Assembly (NCBI GenBank): GCA_947479085.1
Contig: CANJYB010000006.1
Span: 1-64,000 of the forward strand
From: Bacteroidota bacterium
GTDB taxonomy: Bacteria > Bacteroidota > Bacteroidia > 2-12-FULL-35-15
Length of the DNA: 64,000 bases
Direction of reading: 5' to 3'
Shown here: positions 37,446 through 46,714 of the stretch, piece by piece
Layout of the letters: every line of letters begins with the position of its first letter
How positions within the stretch are numbered: position 1 is the stretch's first letter
The notes under the pieces: model-generated
What the model saw: the letters and a program-made list of their open reading frames with translations, nothing else
Told to the model about the DNA's origin: nothing
The model's database searches: none
Position numbers and translations under genes: made by a program

Positions 37446-38288
37446 ATGAGAGTTTTTATAAAAAACATATTTATTTTTTTAATTATTCTGCCACTCCTTT
37501 TTTATGGGATATCACTTTATTTTCTTTATACAGGTAAATATAAAGAAACAGTTGAAGGCTCTGTAGTTTATAATGTAATAGCAAGAAGTAAGACCAAATG
37601 GAAAGCAAGAAAACTGCTTTTAGGTGATAGTGTTGGAGAACAATTATTTCCCTGCTATCAAAATGACGAAACAATAGTTTCTTTAGCAAGCAATGAGTCA
37701 ATCGGAATGATGGGGCAGTATTTACTTTTAAATAATTTTATAAATGCTGGAAATACTATCGATACATTGTATTTGTTGTTTAACCCGCTTAGTTTTCAAA
37801 ACAACATGGATGGAAGGAAAAAATATCAGTTCTTTTTAAAAACATTTTATACTGATGAATACAAGCCGTTATTTTTAAAATCGGTTTCCAATCAATTAGA
37901 AAAAATTCCATATAAGTCTATTTGCCAAAATCCTTGTGTTAAAACAACTGATTGGGTGCCTTATAAAGGATTATTTAATTCAGAAGAAGGTAAGACTTCT
38001 GAAATGTTTTTGTCCCAGGTCTCTGCAGATTGCATAAATAAAATGAAGCAGTTGAGTATTTTGCACAATTTTAAAATCCTTGTTCTACCCTCACCAGTTA
38101 TTTTAAGTAATAAGCAAAGGATTCTTGCATTGGACAGAAGTTTAATTGAAAAAAATGATCTTACTTCCGATTTCAAGAATTATTTCAAGGATATTATTTT
38201 CTTAGAAAAAGGTAATTTTATGGATGGTTATCATTTAAACAAACCAGAAGACTATAGGGAATTTTACATAAGTCATTTAATGAAATAG
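37446..38288 (+). CDS. Membrane-anchored SGNH-like partner of the MBOAT acyltransferase
   Basis: 280 residues. An N-terminal transmembrane helix (residues about 5-27) leads to a periplasmic domain with a GDS-type serine in KLLLGDSVGEQLFP near residue 60 and a C-terminal Asp-x-x-His in FMDGYHLNKPEDY. These are the ends of the SGNH catalytic set and match AlgX/AlgJ/DltD-type proteins that finish the transfer started by a MBOAT protein. It directly follows the MBOAT gene. Confidence 0.75.
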   Translation: MRVFIKNIFIFLIILPLLFYGISLYFLYTGKYKETVEGSVVYNVIARSKTKWKARKLLLGDSVGEQLFPCYQNDETIVSLASNESIGMMGQYLLLNNFINAGNTIDTLYLLFNPLSFQNNMDGRKKYQFFLKTFYTDEYKPLFLKSVSNQLEKIPYKSICQNPCVKTTDWVPYKGLFNSEEGKTSEMFLSQVSADCINKMKQLSILHNFKILVLPSPVILSNKQRILALDRSLIEKNDLTSDFKNYFKDIIFLEKGNFMDGYHLNKPEDYREFYISHLMK

Positions 38289-38290
38289 AA

Positions 38291-39928
38291 TTATTCTTTG
38301 AAATATTTAGAGTACCATACTTCAAAGTCCAGCCATTGCTTAGTTGTGGTATCAAATTCATGAACCAGAATTTTTTCAAAACTTTTTTTATTGTAAAATT
38401 TCCTTTCCCACATCTTGTTATTATTTAAATAGTCTTTGTAAGCTTTATGATGTGTGTTTGGAATTTGATGTTTCGGTTCGATGCCAATATCCATTTTGGG
38501 TAATATCGCATCTTCTCGATTAGTCAAAGGTGAGTTAGATGGTATTTGGGTAAATTCTTTGTCACAATATTGAAATACTTTATTGTAGATTGAATAATTT
38601 TCTAAATCACTTATGGGAATTTGAATGAGTAATTGCAAGAGCCTGCTATCCCAGAAAGGGGAAATTCCGTGGTTCATTAGTTGAAAAGGTTGAACCCAAT
38701 GTCCTCTGGTTCCTCCATATATATTGGTAAAGAAACTCCTTGTCATTTGGTAAATTTGGAAAAGTAAATCGTTTCCATAAAAATTTAGTTTTTCTTTTTC
38801 CTCAAGATAACTTGTATAAGGATGTTTTTTGAGCTTAAATCGATATCTCCAGTTAAAAATGGATTTTAATTTAGAGTTTACTTCTTCATAGTTAAGTTGC
38901 TTATTAATGGGCACTGCTTTTAAGCAATAACCTCCTAAAAACTCTCCACCATGCCATCCACCATAAACCTGGCTTTTCCGCAATTCCCTTTCTTTCTCGA
39001 AATAAGTTGTATTGAACTCATTCTCGTAGAAAGATATTTTTTCGATTGTATGTTTTAACGTAAACTTACTGGCCAGTGCAGAAGCCCCAATAACATCTTT
39101 GTCCTGAAGAGGGTCTAAAAAAGATAGATTGCTGGTATAAAATTTTGTGTGTCTTAATTGCTCTTTTGTTAATGTGGATACTATTAGGCGGGAATCGGCC
39201 CCTGCTGTCAGAAGACACATATCGGTAAGGCCTTCATTCAGATATTCCTGATTAACTTTTTTAAATGTTTCGTAAAGTTCTCTAGCGGATTCATTAATGT
39301 TCAGAAACTTGTGCGAATTGGATTTTGGAGTCCAGTAAATTTTTTCTGAAGTTTTATTTCCGTTTGATTCAACAAAAGAAGCAGGTTCGAGATTTTTAAT
39401 ATTCTTAAAAAAAGTTTTACTGCCAAGTGTGACTCCAAGTGTTAAAAATTCAGCAATGCTTTCTAAATTTATTTTTTTGTCAAATTGAGCTAAAGGATGA
39501 TATTCATTTGATAGTATAACATACTCGCTGTTTTCAAAAACAAATAACGGAAATAAACCAAATTTATCGTTTAGGTAAAATAATGAATTTGTGTTTTTGT
39601 TATAATGAATTGCTGCAAAGGCTCCTTCTAATAGAACGGGGGTATTCTCTAACCCGTTTTTAAGGCAATTATCAAATTTTTCGGTAGTTGTATTTCCTTC
39701 CTGATTTGCAATTTTTTCAAACGAAATATGGCCCGATACAAAACTGACAGAATCATTGCTTTCAAAATAATTCCCTTCGAATTCTTTTGCAATATAAAGT
39801 AGCATCCCTTTAAATTCATGATGCATAATATTTCTGGAACCCTTTAAAGTAAAATCGCTAATTACTTCACTAAAGAGAGAAAGATTTACTTTTTGGGATT
39901 TACTATAAATTGTTAAAAATGTTGCCAT
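38291..39928 (-). CDS. Asparagine synthase-related protein without glutaminase cysteine
   Basis: 545 residues with an N-terminal Ntn-like domain and a C-terminal AANH synthetase domain. The second residue is Ala, so the Cys2 nucleophile of true AsnB is missing. The PP-loop reads LLTAGADSRLIVSTL where AsnB has SGGLDS, i.e. altered but with Asp-Ser kept. The family contains proteins in glycan and peptide clusters that adenylate a carboxylate and couple an amine. A role in amidating a uronic acid of the surface glycan is one guess. It is divergent from the PhyH gene at 40008. Confidence 0.8.
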   Translation of the reverse strand: MATFLTIYSKSQKVNLSLFSEVISDFTLKGSRNIMHHEFKGMLLYIAKEFEGNYFESNDSVSFVSGHISFEKIANQEGNTTTEKFDNCLKNGLENTPVLLEGAFAAIHYNKNTNSLFYLNDKFGLFPLFVFENSEYVILSNEYHPLAQFDKKINLESIAEFLTLGVTLGSKTFFKNIKNLEPASFVESNGNKTSEKIYWTPKSNSHKFLNINESARELYETFKKVNQEYLNEGLTDMCLLTAGADSRLIVSTLTKEQLRHTKFYTSNLSFLDPLQDKDVIGASALASKFTLKHTIEKISFYENEFNTTYFEKERELRKSQVYGGWHGGEFLGGYCLKAVPINKQLNYEEVNSKLKSIFNWRYRFKLKKHPYTSYLEEKEKLNFYGNDLLFQIYQMTRSFFTNIYGGTRGHWVQPFQLMNHGISPFWDSRLLQLLIQIPISDLENYSIYNKVFQYCDKEFTQIPSNSPLTNREDAILPKMDIGIEPKHQIPNTHHKAYKDYLNNNKMWERKFYNKKSFEKILVHEFDTTTKQWLDFEVWYSKYFKE

Positions 39929-39994
39929 ATCATTCTAAAGTCAACACAATTATACGAATAAATAACAATTTAAGTATGTTTTAATTAAAAAGAC

Positions 39995-40002
39995 TATTTT
40001 TG
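39995..40002 (+). promoter_or_regulatory. -7 promoter box 5 bases before a start codon
   Basis: TATTTTTG ends 5 bases upstream of the ATG at 40008. Transcription would start at or beside the ATG, suggesting a leaderless or near-leaderless mRNA. Confidence 0.55.
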
Positions 40003-40007
40003 CAATC

Positions 40008-40874
40008 ATGCTTTTTAAAGATAAATTACTTCAAACTGAATTGGAAAAAAACGGATTCGTAGTTATTCCATTTTTAAATCCTTTTGAGGTTCAAAAATTA
40101 AATAACTTTTACAACTCCGTTCATAAAGAGGAAGATCCTCCGAATTTTATTGAGGATATCCATATGACAACATGGTGCCCTGATTTTGATTATAAAATGA
40201 AGGTATCAAATAATTTAATGGAGATTTTCTCTGGCGCAAGCCAATCTTTTTTTAAAAATTTTCGAAGACTAAACAATGTTTTTATTGTAAAAAAAAGCGG
40301 GAAAGAAACTGTCTTTAAAGTCCATCAGGATTGGAATGTTATTGATGAAACAAAATATCAATCAGTAAATGTTTGGGTACCCTTGCATGATGTGGATGAA
40401 AACTCAGGTGCATTATGGGTCCTAAAGGGAAGTCACCGAATAAACAGAAATATAAGGGGAGCAGGATATCTTTTCCCTGGATATGATAAATATATTAAAG
40501 AGTTGGAAAAAGCAGCCATATCTGTTAAACTTAAAGCTGGCCAGGCAATTGTTTTTTACCATTCAGTAATACATGGTTCGCCTTCTAATTTGTCGGGTCA
40601 TAACAGAGTAGCAGCTTGTTTTTCTATTATTCCAAAGGAAGCACCATTATGCATATATTTTCAACCAACTATTGATTCTGAACTTCAACGTCATGAGCCT
40701 AAGGATGATTTTATGTTCTCTTATGAAAGATTAAGAGTGGATGCAGCTTTAAAGCCCCCAACCGGGGAACCAGTTAAAGTAGGTCCACCTTATCAGAATA
40801 AGAAAGTAGAATTGGAAGAACTAGATGTATTTCTTAAACCAAATAGAAGTATTTTTAATTTCTGGAATAAATAA
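40008..40874 (+). CDS. PhyH-family Fe(II)/2-oxoglutarate dioxygenase
   Basis: 288 residues. The iron triad is complete: His and Asp in FKVHQDWNVIDE near residue 105, and the distal His in VIHGSPSNLSGHNR near 195, where the Arg binds 2-oxoglutarate. It hydroxylates or otherwise oxidises an unactivated C-H bond with O2 and 2-oxoglutarate. First gene of a plus-strand set with a second oxygenase, a B12-radical SAM enzyme and a multihaem cytochrome. Five more PhyH genes lie on the opposite strand at 48662-55502. Confidence 0.9.
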   Translation: MLFKDKLLQTELEKNGFVVIPFLNPFEVQKLNNFYNSVHKEEDPPNFIEDIHMTTWCPDFDYKMKVSNNLMEIFSGASQSFFKNFRRLNNVFIVKKSGKETVFKVHQDWNVIDETKYQSVNVWVPLHDVDENSGALWVLKGSHRINRNIRGAGYLFPGYDKYIKELEKAAISVKLKAGQAIVFYHSVIHGSPSNLSGHNRVAACFSIIPKEAPLCIYFQPTIDSELQRHEPKDDFMFSYERLRVDAALKPPTGEPVKVGPPYQNKKVELEELDVFLKPNRSIFNFWNK

Positions 40875-40954
40875 TTTAAAAAATAATTTGTATTATAATG
40901 TCAAATACTAAAAACCATTTAAACAAAAGCAATTTTTAATATATAACTTTAAAT

Positions 40955-41923
40955 ATGTTTCTAAAAAAATTATTTTCAAAACAAAAAACAAAAGTAGAAG
41001 AACCTTTACCAGTTCCTGTTATTGAGAAACACGTTCAGCATTATTCTAAAGAACCCTACAACTTTGAAACAATCACTGTAGATGAGCTAGTGAAAAAGGA
41101 GAATACTCTTTGGGATTTGTATACCAATCAGGCGGATGGATATTTGATTAAAAATTTCTTAAGCGAAAAGGAAGTTGATACGATTATGTCAAACTTTGAT
41201 AATGTTTTAAATAACGACCCTGCTTATACTCATGTTGGATATACCTATCCTGCCATATTTGCGGAATTTTCCAATAGAATTAGTCAGGAAACTGAAGAGA
41301 ACAAGGTTAAAGCAATTCGCACCTATTTTGATAAAACTACAAAGTTCAACGATAATTTCAAGAATGAATTTGGAGTTGATGTTAAAACAAGATTTGAAAG
41401 TTTATTAAAAGCTATTTCAGGAAACCGTGAAATTGTAGTAGCTGATGGAATTGATAATAATGGAAAATATCCATTCGCCACTGTTAGATACCTTACTCCT
41501 GAGGTTGGTTTAATGAGCGTCCATTGCGGAAATTATTTTGGAAAAACATTTGAAGATTTTTATAAAGATTTGACTAAAAAAGTAGCGGTCGAAAATCAAA
41601 TGAGTTTTTTTATAATGTTACAGGAGCCAGAGGTTGGTGGAGAATTAACCCTTTTCAACTTCAGATGGAAATTGGGGCAGACAAAAGTTGACCCGAGAGA
41701 GGACAATGAAATTATACAACCTGATGGGACAAAGATGTATGTCGAAAATGATAAAGAAATAATTAAGGATAAAATAGTCCCGAAGAAGGGAGATATGATT
41801 TTATTTCAAGGTGGCAATATCTGGCATAGGGTGGAAATGGTGAAAGGAAATACCCCACGTATAACCTTAGGTGGTTTTATTGGAATCTCAATTGATAAAA
41901 CTAAGTTTTATTATTGGTCATAA
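40955..41923 (+). CDS. 2OG-Fe(II) oxygenase-like protein
   Basis: 322 residues. The second half shows a double-stranded beta-helix pattern: GLMSVHCGNYFGKTFEDFY, then EPEVGGELTLFNFRW, and GDMILFQGGNIWHRVEMVKG with an Arg in PRITLGGFIG. This fits prolyl-hydroxylase-type 2OG oxygenases, though the first His motif has no clear Asp at the +2 position. The N-terminus is basic and not a signal peptide. The substrate is unknown; its neighbours suggest oxidation of the same product as the PhyH enzymes. Confidence 0.7.
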   Translation: MFLKKLFSKQKTKVEEPLPVPVIEKHVQHYSKEPYNFETITVDELVKKENTLWDLYTNQADGYLIKNFLSEKEVDTIMSNFDNVLNNDPAYTHVGYTYPAIFAEFSNRISQETEENKVKAIRTYFDKTTKFNDNFKNEFGVDVKTRFESLLKAISGNREIVVADGIDNNGKYPFATVRYLTPEVGLMSVHCGNYFGKTFEDFYKDLTKKVAVENQMSFFIMLQEPEVGGELTLFNFRWKLGQTKVDPREDNEIIQPDGTKMYVENDKEIIKDKIVPKKGDMILFQGGNIWHRVEMVKGNTPRITLGGFIGISIDKTKFYYWS

Positions 41924-41953
41924 ATTTTTAAACAAAATTTTAGTTGAGTGTGA

Positions 41954-43393
41954 ATGCCTGACCAACCTTTAATTTATTTTATTGACCTGCCCACATTTCC
42001 CAAGGGTGTGATTTCGCTTTCTTTCCCGGCAATTGCTGCCAGCTTACCTGAAAAATATCCAATTGTTTTTGTGGACTTAAATCTTATAGGATTTAGTGAT
42101 AAAAACGTAAGGGATTTTAAAAGCGGAAATGTTTTTTTTGTGGGGATTAAAGTTTCCTTGCAAAATTATAAATATGCTATTGATACAACAGAAAAGTTAA
42201 GAACTTACAATAAAAACTTAAAAATTATTTGGGGGGGAGAATACCCGACTTTGTTTCCTAAGGAAGCATCCTTATATGCTGACTCAATTGTTTGTGGGGC
42301 TTTTGAAAACGTTTCCAGTGAAATTTTAGCGGATTTAACTCTTTATTCCTTAAAAAGGAGTTATGATGGTAAAAAAAACTACAATTGTTCTGTTTTAAAA
42401 CCTGCAAGGTATTCAATACTGAAAAACGGAAAGTTCTATTCACAAACTATGGGCTTCCCTTTAGAAACTTCTCGTGGTTGTGACAAAAAATGTACTTTTT
42501 GTATGGTGCATACCATGCAACCTTTGAATAATTTCAAAACGCTGAATCAACTTAATCTTGAACTGAAAATACTTAATGGTAAATATGTTAATGTAATTGA
42601 TTATAATATTGGTTCAAACAAGGAACATCTCGATAATGTGATAAAAGCATTTACCAGTTCGAAAACATTAGGATGGATGGGAGAAATGTGTCTTGAGTCA
42701 CTTGATGATGATGACTTATTAAAAAGATTAGCGAAAAGCAAATGTAGAATTATTTACTGTGGCTTAGAGAGCATTGATGAAGAATCACTACTTTCAATTA
42801 ATAAAGCAAAAACGAATAATGTTGAAAATTATTCCAGGATAATCCGGAAAGCACAGAGCCATGGTATTCAAATAGCTGCTGGAATTATAATCGGGATGGA
42901 AGGTGCTAATAAAGGAAACATAGATGCAACATTTCAATTCTATCAAAGTATAGGAATAATATATGCTAAACTTACATTTTTAACTTATAACCCAGGGACG
43001 AAGGTTTTTCAGTCAATGAAAAGAGTTGGTGCGTACCTCACTGATAAGATAGAGTATTTTGACGGAAATCATTTTACCTTCCTGCCAAGAAGAGTAAACA
43101 AGGAGGAAGTAATGGCCTCACTGATTGAGAATATTAATTCATTTTATTCAAAACGAAATATTTTAAAACGTGCTGCAAATGCCGGTTTAAAAGATTTGGA
43201 ATTTCAGGAGTTTATTCATTTTAATTTAAGTTACCGTGAGGTTTACTTGAAATGGATTAAAAATGATATATTTAACAACGAAGAAGGTTTTAAGAAATTG
43301 CTGAATAAAAAATATAAGAAATCAAATGCTATTATTCAGTCTGAAAAAACCATTAATAAAATTAGAAAGAAAAGAATGTTAAGGAATCAATAA
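41954..43393 (+). CDS. B12-binding-type radical SAM protein
   Basis: 479 residues. An N-terminal Rossmann-like domain (YPIVFVDLNLIGFSDKNV, then LKIIWGGEYPTLFP) resembles cobalamin-binding regions of class B methylases. The radical SAM core has ETSRGCDKKCTFCMVHTMQP near residue 175, with the CxxxCxxC iron-sulphur site. No DxHxxG cobalamin ligand is obvious, so B12 may not be bound. It probably does methylation or C-C/C-X chemistry on the cluster product. A multihaem cytochrome gene starts 2 bases downstream. Confidence 0.82.
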   Translation: MPDQPLIYFIDLPTFPKGVISLSFPAIAASLPEKYPIVFVDLNLIGFSDKNVRDFKSGNVFFVGIKVSLQNYKYAIDTTEKLRTYNKNLKIIWGGEYPTLFPKEASLYADSIVCGAFENVSSEILADLTLYSLKRSYDGKKNYNCSVLKPARYSILKNGKFYSQTMGFPLETSRGCDKKCTFCMVHTMQPLNNFKTLNQLNLELKILNGKYVNVIDYNIGSNKEHLDNVIKAFTSSKTLGWMGEMCLESLDDDDLLKRLAKSKCRIIYCGLESIDEESLLSINKAKTNNVENYSRIIRKAQSHGIQIAAGIIIGMEGANKGNIDATFQFYQSIGIIYAKLTFLTYNPGTKVFQSMKRVGAYLTDKIEYFDGNHFTFLPRRVNKEEVMASLIENINSFYSKRNILKRAANAGLKDLEFQEFIHFNLSYREVYLKWIKNDIFNNEEGFKKLLNKKYKKSNAIIQSEKTINKIRKKRMLRNQ

Positions 43394-43395
43394 AA

Positions 43396-44541
43396 ATGAA
43401 GAGAGTTGTTTTAGTTGTTTTTACTATTATTATGGTGGTTGTAGGGGTTCGTTTCTTTAATAAAAAGGAAATGAAAATTTTACATTTTTCACATTATATA
43501 GATACGACTGCTCAAAGATTAACTCAGATTGAAAAATGCGGTTCATGCCATAAAGAAGTTTACGAAAACTGGAAAAAGGGGCCTCATTCCAACTCTTATC
43601 TTACTCTTAAAAAACATAACAAATATATAGATAGTTCAGAGAATTTTCCTGAAGGTTATAATAAGTATATTGAAGGGAAAATGGAAAGTGTTTGTATGGC
43701 TTGCCACACGGGTAAAAATTTATATGAAACAAATTTCAGGGATATAGATCATAATGCTTTGGCAAATCATTTAAATAAGGATAGTATGCCTGAGGTGTTT
43801 GAACAGGCTACAAGCAGAAATATTCATGATACTGAACAATTAACATCTGGTGTTGACTGTATTACATGTCACGTGGAAAAGGACCAGGTAGTGACAAATG
43901 CTGATAGTAAATCTCCGAATTCATTGGGTCTCATAAAATCAAATTTCTTTTCGGGCAATATGAATTGTTTTTCCTGCCATCATCACCAGGTAACCACAAT
44001 GAATGAGCTTGTTGAAAAAAAGGTAATACCTTCAGAAATTAATTGTGTTTCCTGCCATCAGGAATATAACAACAAAGGAAAAGGTACCCATTATTTTTAT
44101 TGGCGCAACGATCACATTTCAAAAAAAAGACCTGAACATTTAGTTATTTTCAATTGTGTTAAAATAAAGGTAGAGAATAAAAAGGTATTGAAATTTGACT
44201 GGACCAATACTTTAATGCCTCATGGTTATTCCGAATGCGGTGATGCAAAGGCCGTAATAGTTGCTGTTTATAATAATGGTAAACAAAAAGTAATTCTTGA
44301 GCAAACAATCAACCGAAAGGATTTTTTTGATGCAAGACCTGAAATGCCTCCTCATTTTCACGTTGGGAAAAATGGGAACAATTTTGAATATAAAGTTCCG
44401 ATTTTGAAAAGTATAGATTTAGATGATTTTTCTTCCATAAATCATTTTATTATTCTCGGTTATGTCAAGCCTCAGTATTGGAGTGATGAAAAAGAATTTA
44501 CTGAGGTGTATAAAAAGGACGTTTCTTTAACAGATTTATAA
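43396..44541 (+). CDS. Five-haem cytochrome c family protein
   Basis: 381 residues. One N-terminal membrane anchor (residues about 3-19), then five CxxCH haem c sites: CGSCH at 48, CMACH at 100, CITCH at 155, CFSCH at 191 and CVSCH at 217. Layout resembles cytochrome c-554-type multihaem proteins. The C-terminal about 120 residues form a beta-rich domain without haem. It should carry electrons in the periplasm. It is the last gene of the 40008-44541 set and converges with the Wzt gene one base on. Confidence 0.88.
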   Translation: MKRVVLVVFTIIMVVVGVRFFNKKEMKILHFSHYIDTTAQRLTQIEKCGSCHKEVYENWKKGPHSNSYLTLKKHNKYIDSSENFPEGYNKYIEGKMESVCMACHTGKNLYETNFRDIDHNALANHLNKDSMPEVFEQATSRNIHDTEQLTSGVDCITCHVEKDQVVTNADSKSPNSLGLIKSNFFSGNMNCFSCHHHQVTTMNELVEKKVIPSEINCVSCHQEYNNKGKGTHYFYWRNDHISKKRPEHLVIFNCVKIKVENKKVLKFDWTNTLMPHGYSECGDAKAVIVAVYNNGKQKVILEQTINRKDFFDARPEMPPHFHVGKNGNNFEYKVPILKSIDLDDFSSINHFIILGYVKPQYWSDEKEFTEVYKKDVSLTDL

Positions 44542-44542
44542 G

Positions 44543-45721
44543 CTACTTTTTTATTGAAATGGTTTCCCAATTACAAATGGGGCGGAAAGGAATGCTTTCA
44601 TTATTCATATTCCATATTTTATTTCTTTCCCATTCCTTAAGTAGAACCTTAAATCGGCAAGCTAAATTATATTCTAAAAACAAGGCTGTTTCCGAACCTA
44701 AAATAATATCTACAAAATAATTACCCGCATTGAATAAATTGGCAGGTATCGAACAACTTGTTTCATAAACTCCCGGTTCAGAAAAATGAGCCATGAACTC
44801 TGGCCGGTATGCAATAGAATCAGTCATAACTGGAGATTGATAGTCCCTTATCTTTAAAACAATTCTTAGGTCTTCCTTTCTTAAAAGTTCAAATCGTATT
44901 ATAAAACGAATACTTTCGTCCATGTAAAAATCATTCTTTTCCATTTCAACGCTAATGATGTCACAAACCTCATTTTTATTTATTTGGGTTTGTTTAGCCA
45001 GCATATTCTGATAAAAGGTATTATAATAGTCGTCCACAACCTGCTTTGATTTTTTATGATAAATCAGTTTGCCTTTTTCCAGAAGAATACAATTATCACA
45101 GAGTTCAACTATAGAATTCATATCATGCGAAATAATGATACACGATTTCCCCTCTCTTGCCTGCTCTTTAATTTTTTGTATCCCTTTATACCTGAACTCA
45201 ACATCTCCTACCGCTATCACTTCATCCAATAATAGAATTTCATTATCAGTGAAAAGAGCAATTGAAAGTGCCAGCCTTAAATACATACCGTTTGAATAGG
45301 TTTTTACAGGCTCATAAATAGAATCCCTTATCCCGCTGAAATCAATAATTTCATCAACCCTTTCTAGTGTAGCTTCCTTTTTCATACCTAAAATAGAAGC
45401 ATTCAAAAAAATATTATCATATCCTGATAAATCAGGATGAAAGCCGGTTCCTATTTCAAGTATGGATAAAATTGAACCTGTATATTCAATTTCTCCTGTT
45501 GTCGGTGGAATAACTTCCGAAAGGATTTTAAGTAGTGTACTTTTTCCTGCACCATTTAAACCTATGATACCAAGTATCTCTCCTTTTTTAAGATCAAAAT
45601 TAATATCTTTCAAGGCCCAAAAGGCATCTCCTTCTTTTTCCTTTTTAAAAAGACGACTTTTGTTTGTTAAATATTTTTTTGAAATATTTCTTGCAGATAA
45701 AACAACTTCCTCGTTTAGCAT
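44543..45721 (-). CDS. wzt: Polysaccharide ABC exporter ATPase with carbohydrate-binding C-terminus (Wzt-like)
   Basis: 392 residues. Walker A GLNGAGKSTLLKILS, signature YSNGMYLRLALSIALF and Walker B EILLLDEVIAVGD are intact. After residue 245 a beta-sandwich domain (EVCDIISVEMEKNDFYMDES onwards) fits the Wzt C-terminal domain that recognises the finished glycan end in O-antigen export. The permease partner is at 53613-54431, about 8 kb away on the same strand, with tailoring genes between them. Confidence 0.9.
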   Translation of the reverse strand: MLNEEVVLSARNISKKYLTNKSRLFKKEKEGDAFWALKDINFDLKKGEILGIIGLNGAGKSTLLKILSEVIPPTTGEIEYTGSILSILEIGTGFHPDLSGYDNIFLNASILGMKKEATLERVDEIIDFSGIRDSIYEPVKTYSNGMYLRLALSIALFTDNEILLLDEVIAVGDVEFRYKGIQKIKEQAREGKSCIIISHDMNSIVELCDNCILLEKGKLIYHKKSKQVVDDYYNTFYQNMLAKQTQINKNEVCDIISVEMEKNDFYMDESIRFIIRFELLRKEDLRIVLKIRDYQSPVMTDSIAYRPEFMAHFSEPGVYETSCSIPANLFNAGNYFVDIILGSETALFLEYNLACRFKVLLKEWERNKIWNMNNESIPFRPICNWETISIKK

Positions 45722-45730
45722 TTCAAATTT

Positions 45731-46681
45731 CTATAATTCACTTTCTTTCCAGTTTTCAATTTGCATAAAATACATATTCTGCAAAAAATACCTGCTGTTT
45801 CCGGAAGTTAAATCAATATTTGGTTTAATTAATTTCAGTTCAAAAAAGTCCACAGGAAAAACATATTCTCTTAAATTCTCAATTTTATTGATTCCTGTTA
45901 ATTCCTGGAAATCATTCGAAATAGTTAAATTTTCAAACTCTTCAAGAGGTATATCTATAGTTTTTAAGGATGCTAATATAAACCCTTTCTTCCGTACATA
46001 ATCCAAAATTGTATTTAAATCTGGCACATTGTAATGATAGGCATTGTTTATATTATCAATCTCTTTAAATATCCCGGCTTCCATTGCCTTATTCATGGCT
46101 TTTTTAATAAACAAATCTTTCACATAAATAGTTCCCCCAGGCTTCAATACTTTCCAGGCCGAATCAAGCACTTGCAAATGATTATGTGCATGGCCAAACG
46201 ATTCAAGGTAGTAAATAACATCGAAATTATTAATATGATAATAATTTTCCAATAAATGATAATCTCCTTCCCGTACATTTATTTTATTTCTTGCTGAGCT
46301 TTGTTTGATATTTTCTTTAGCCATTTCAACTTGAACACTTGAAATGGTAATAGCTTCAATATTTACGCCTGCATTTTCAGCAAAGTAAACTGCCGGGCCA
46401 CACACTCCACATCCTGCATCTAAAACGCTCATTTCGCGTTCTAAGCCCATAGCTTTAACCTGATAATTTAATAATGTACTTACATTCCTGGTGCGGAACG
46501 CCTGAATCACATTTCCATAAACTTTTAAAAAATTTACTGTCTGCTCATTGTAGAACTTTCCTACATCCATTTTTTTCTCTTGCTTTACAATAGTTTCCGT
46601 AGGTTTCGGCTTTTTATTATTGAATAAAACGAAAAGAAGATAAATGTTAATTACTATAGAAAGAGATAGAAATATTATCAT
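45731..46681 (-). CDS. Membrane-anchored SAM-dependent methyltransferase
   Basis: 316 residues. One N-terminal transmembrane helix (residues about 2-22), then a class I methyltransferase with motif I MSVLDAGCGVCGPAVYFAE near residue 78 and VIYYLESFGHAHN near 155. The fold resembles the sterol/tocopherol methyltransferase type. It methylates a small molecule or a glycan on the cytoplasmic side. It is 9 bases upstream of the Wzt gene, suggesting that methylation is part of the signal for export, as in known ABC-dependent O-antigens. Confidence 0.82.
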   Translation of the reverse strand: MIIFLSLSIVINIYLLFVLFNNKKPKPTETIVKQEKKMDVGKFYNEQTVNFLKVYGNVIQAFRTRNVSTLLNYQVKAMGLEREMSVLDAGCGVCGPAVYFAENAGVNIEAITISSVQVEMAKENIKQSSARNKINVREGDYHLLENYYHINNFDVIYYLESFGHAHNHLQVLDSAWKVLKPGGTIYVKDLFIKKAMNKAMEAGIFKEIDNINNAYHYNVPDLNTILDYVRKKGFILASLKTIDIPLEEFENLTISNDFQELTGINKIENLREYVFPVDFFELKLIKPNIDLTSGNSRYFLQNMYFMQIENWKESEL

Positions 46682-46714
46682 TGTTTAATATTTTAAATAA
46701 GAAGAAATAATTGA

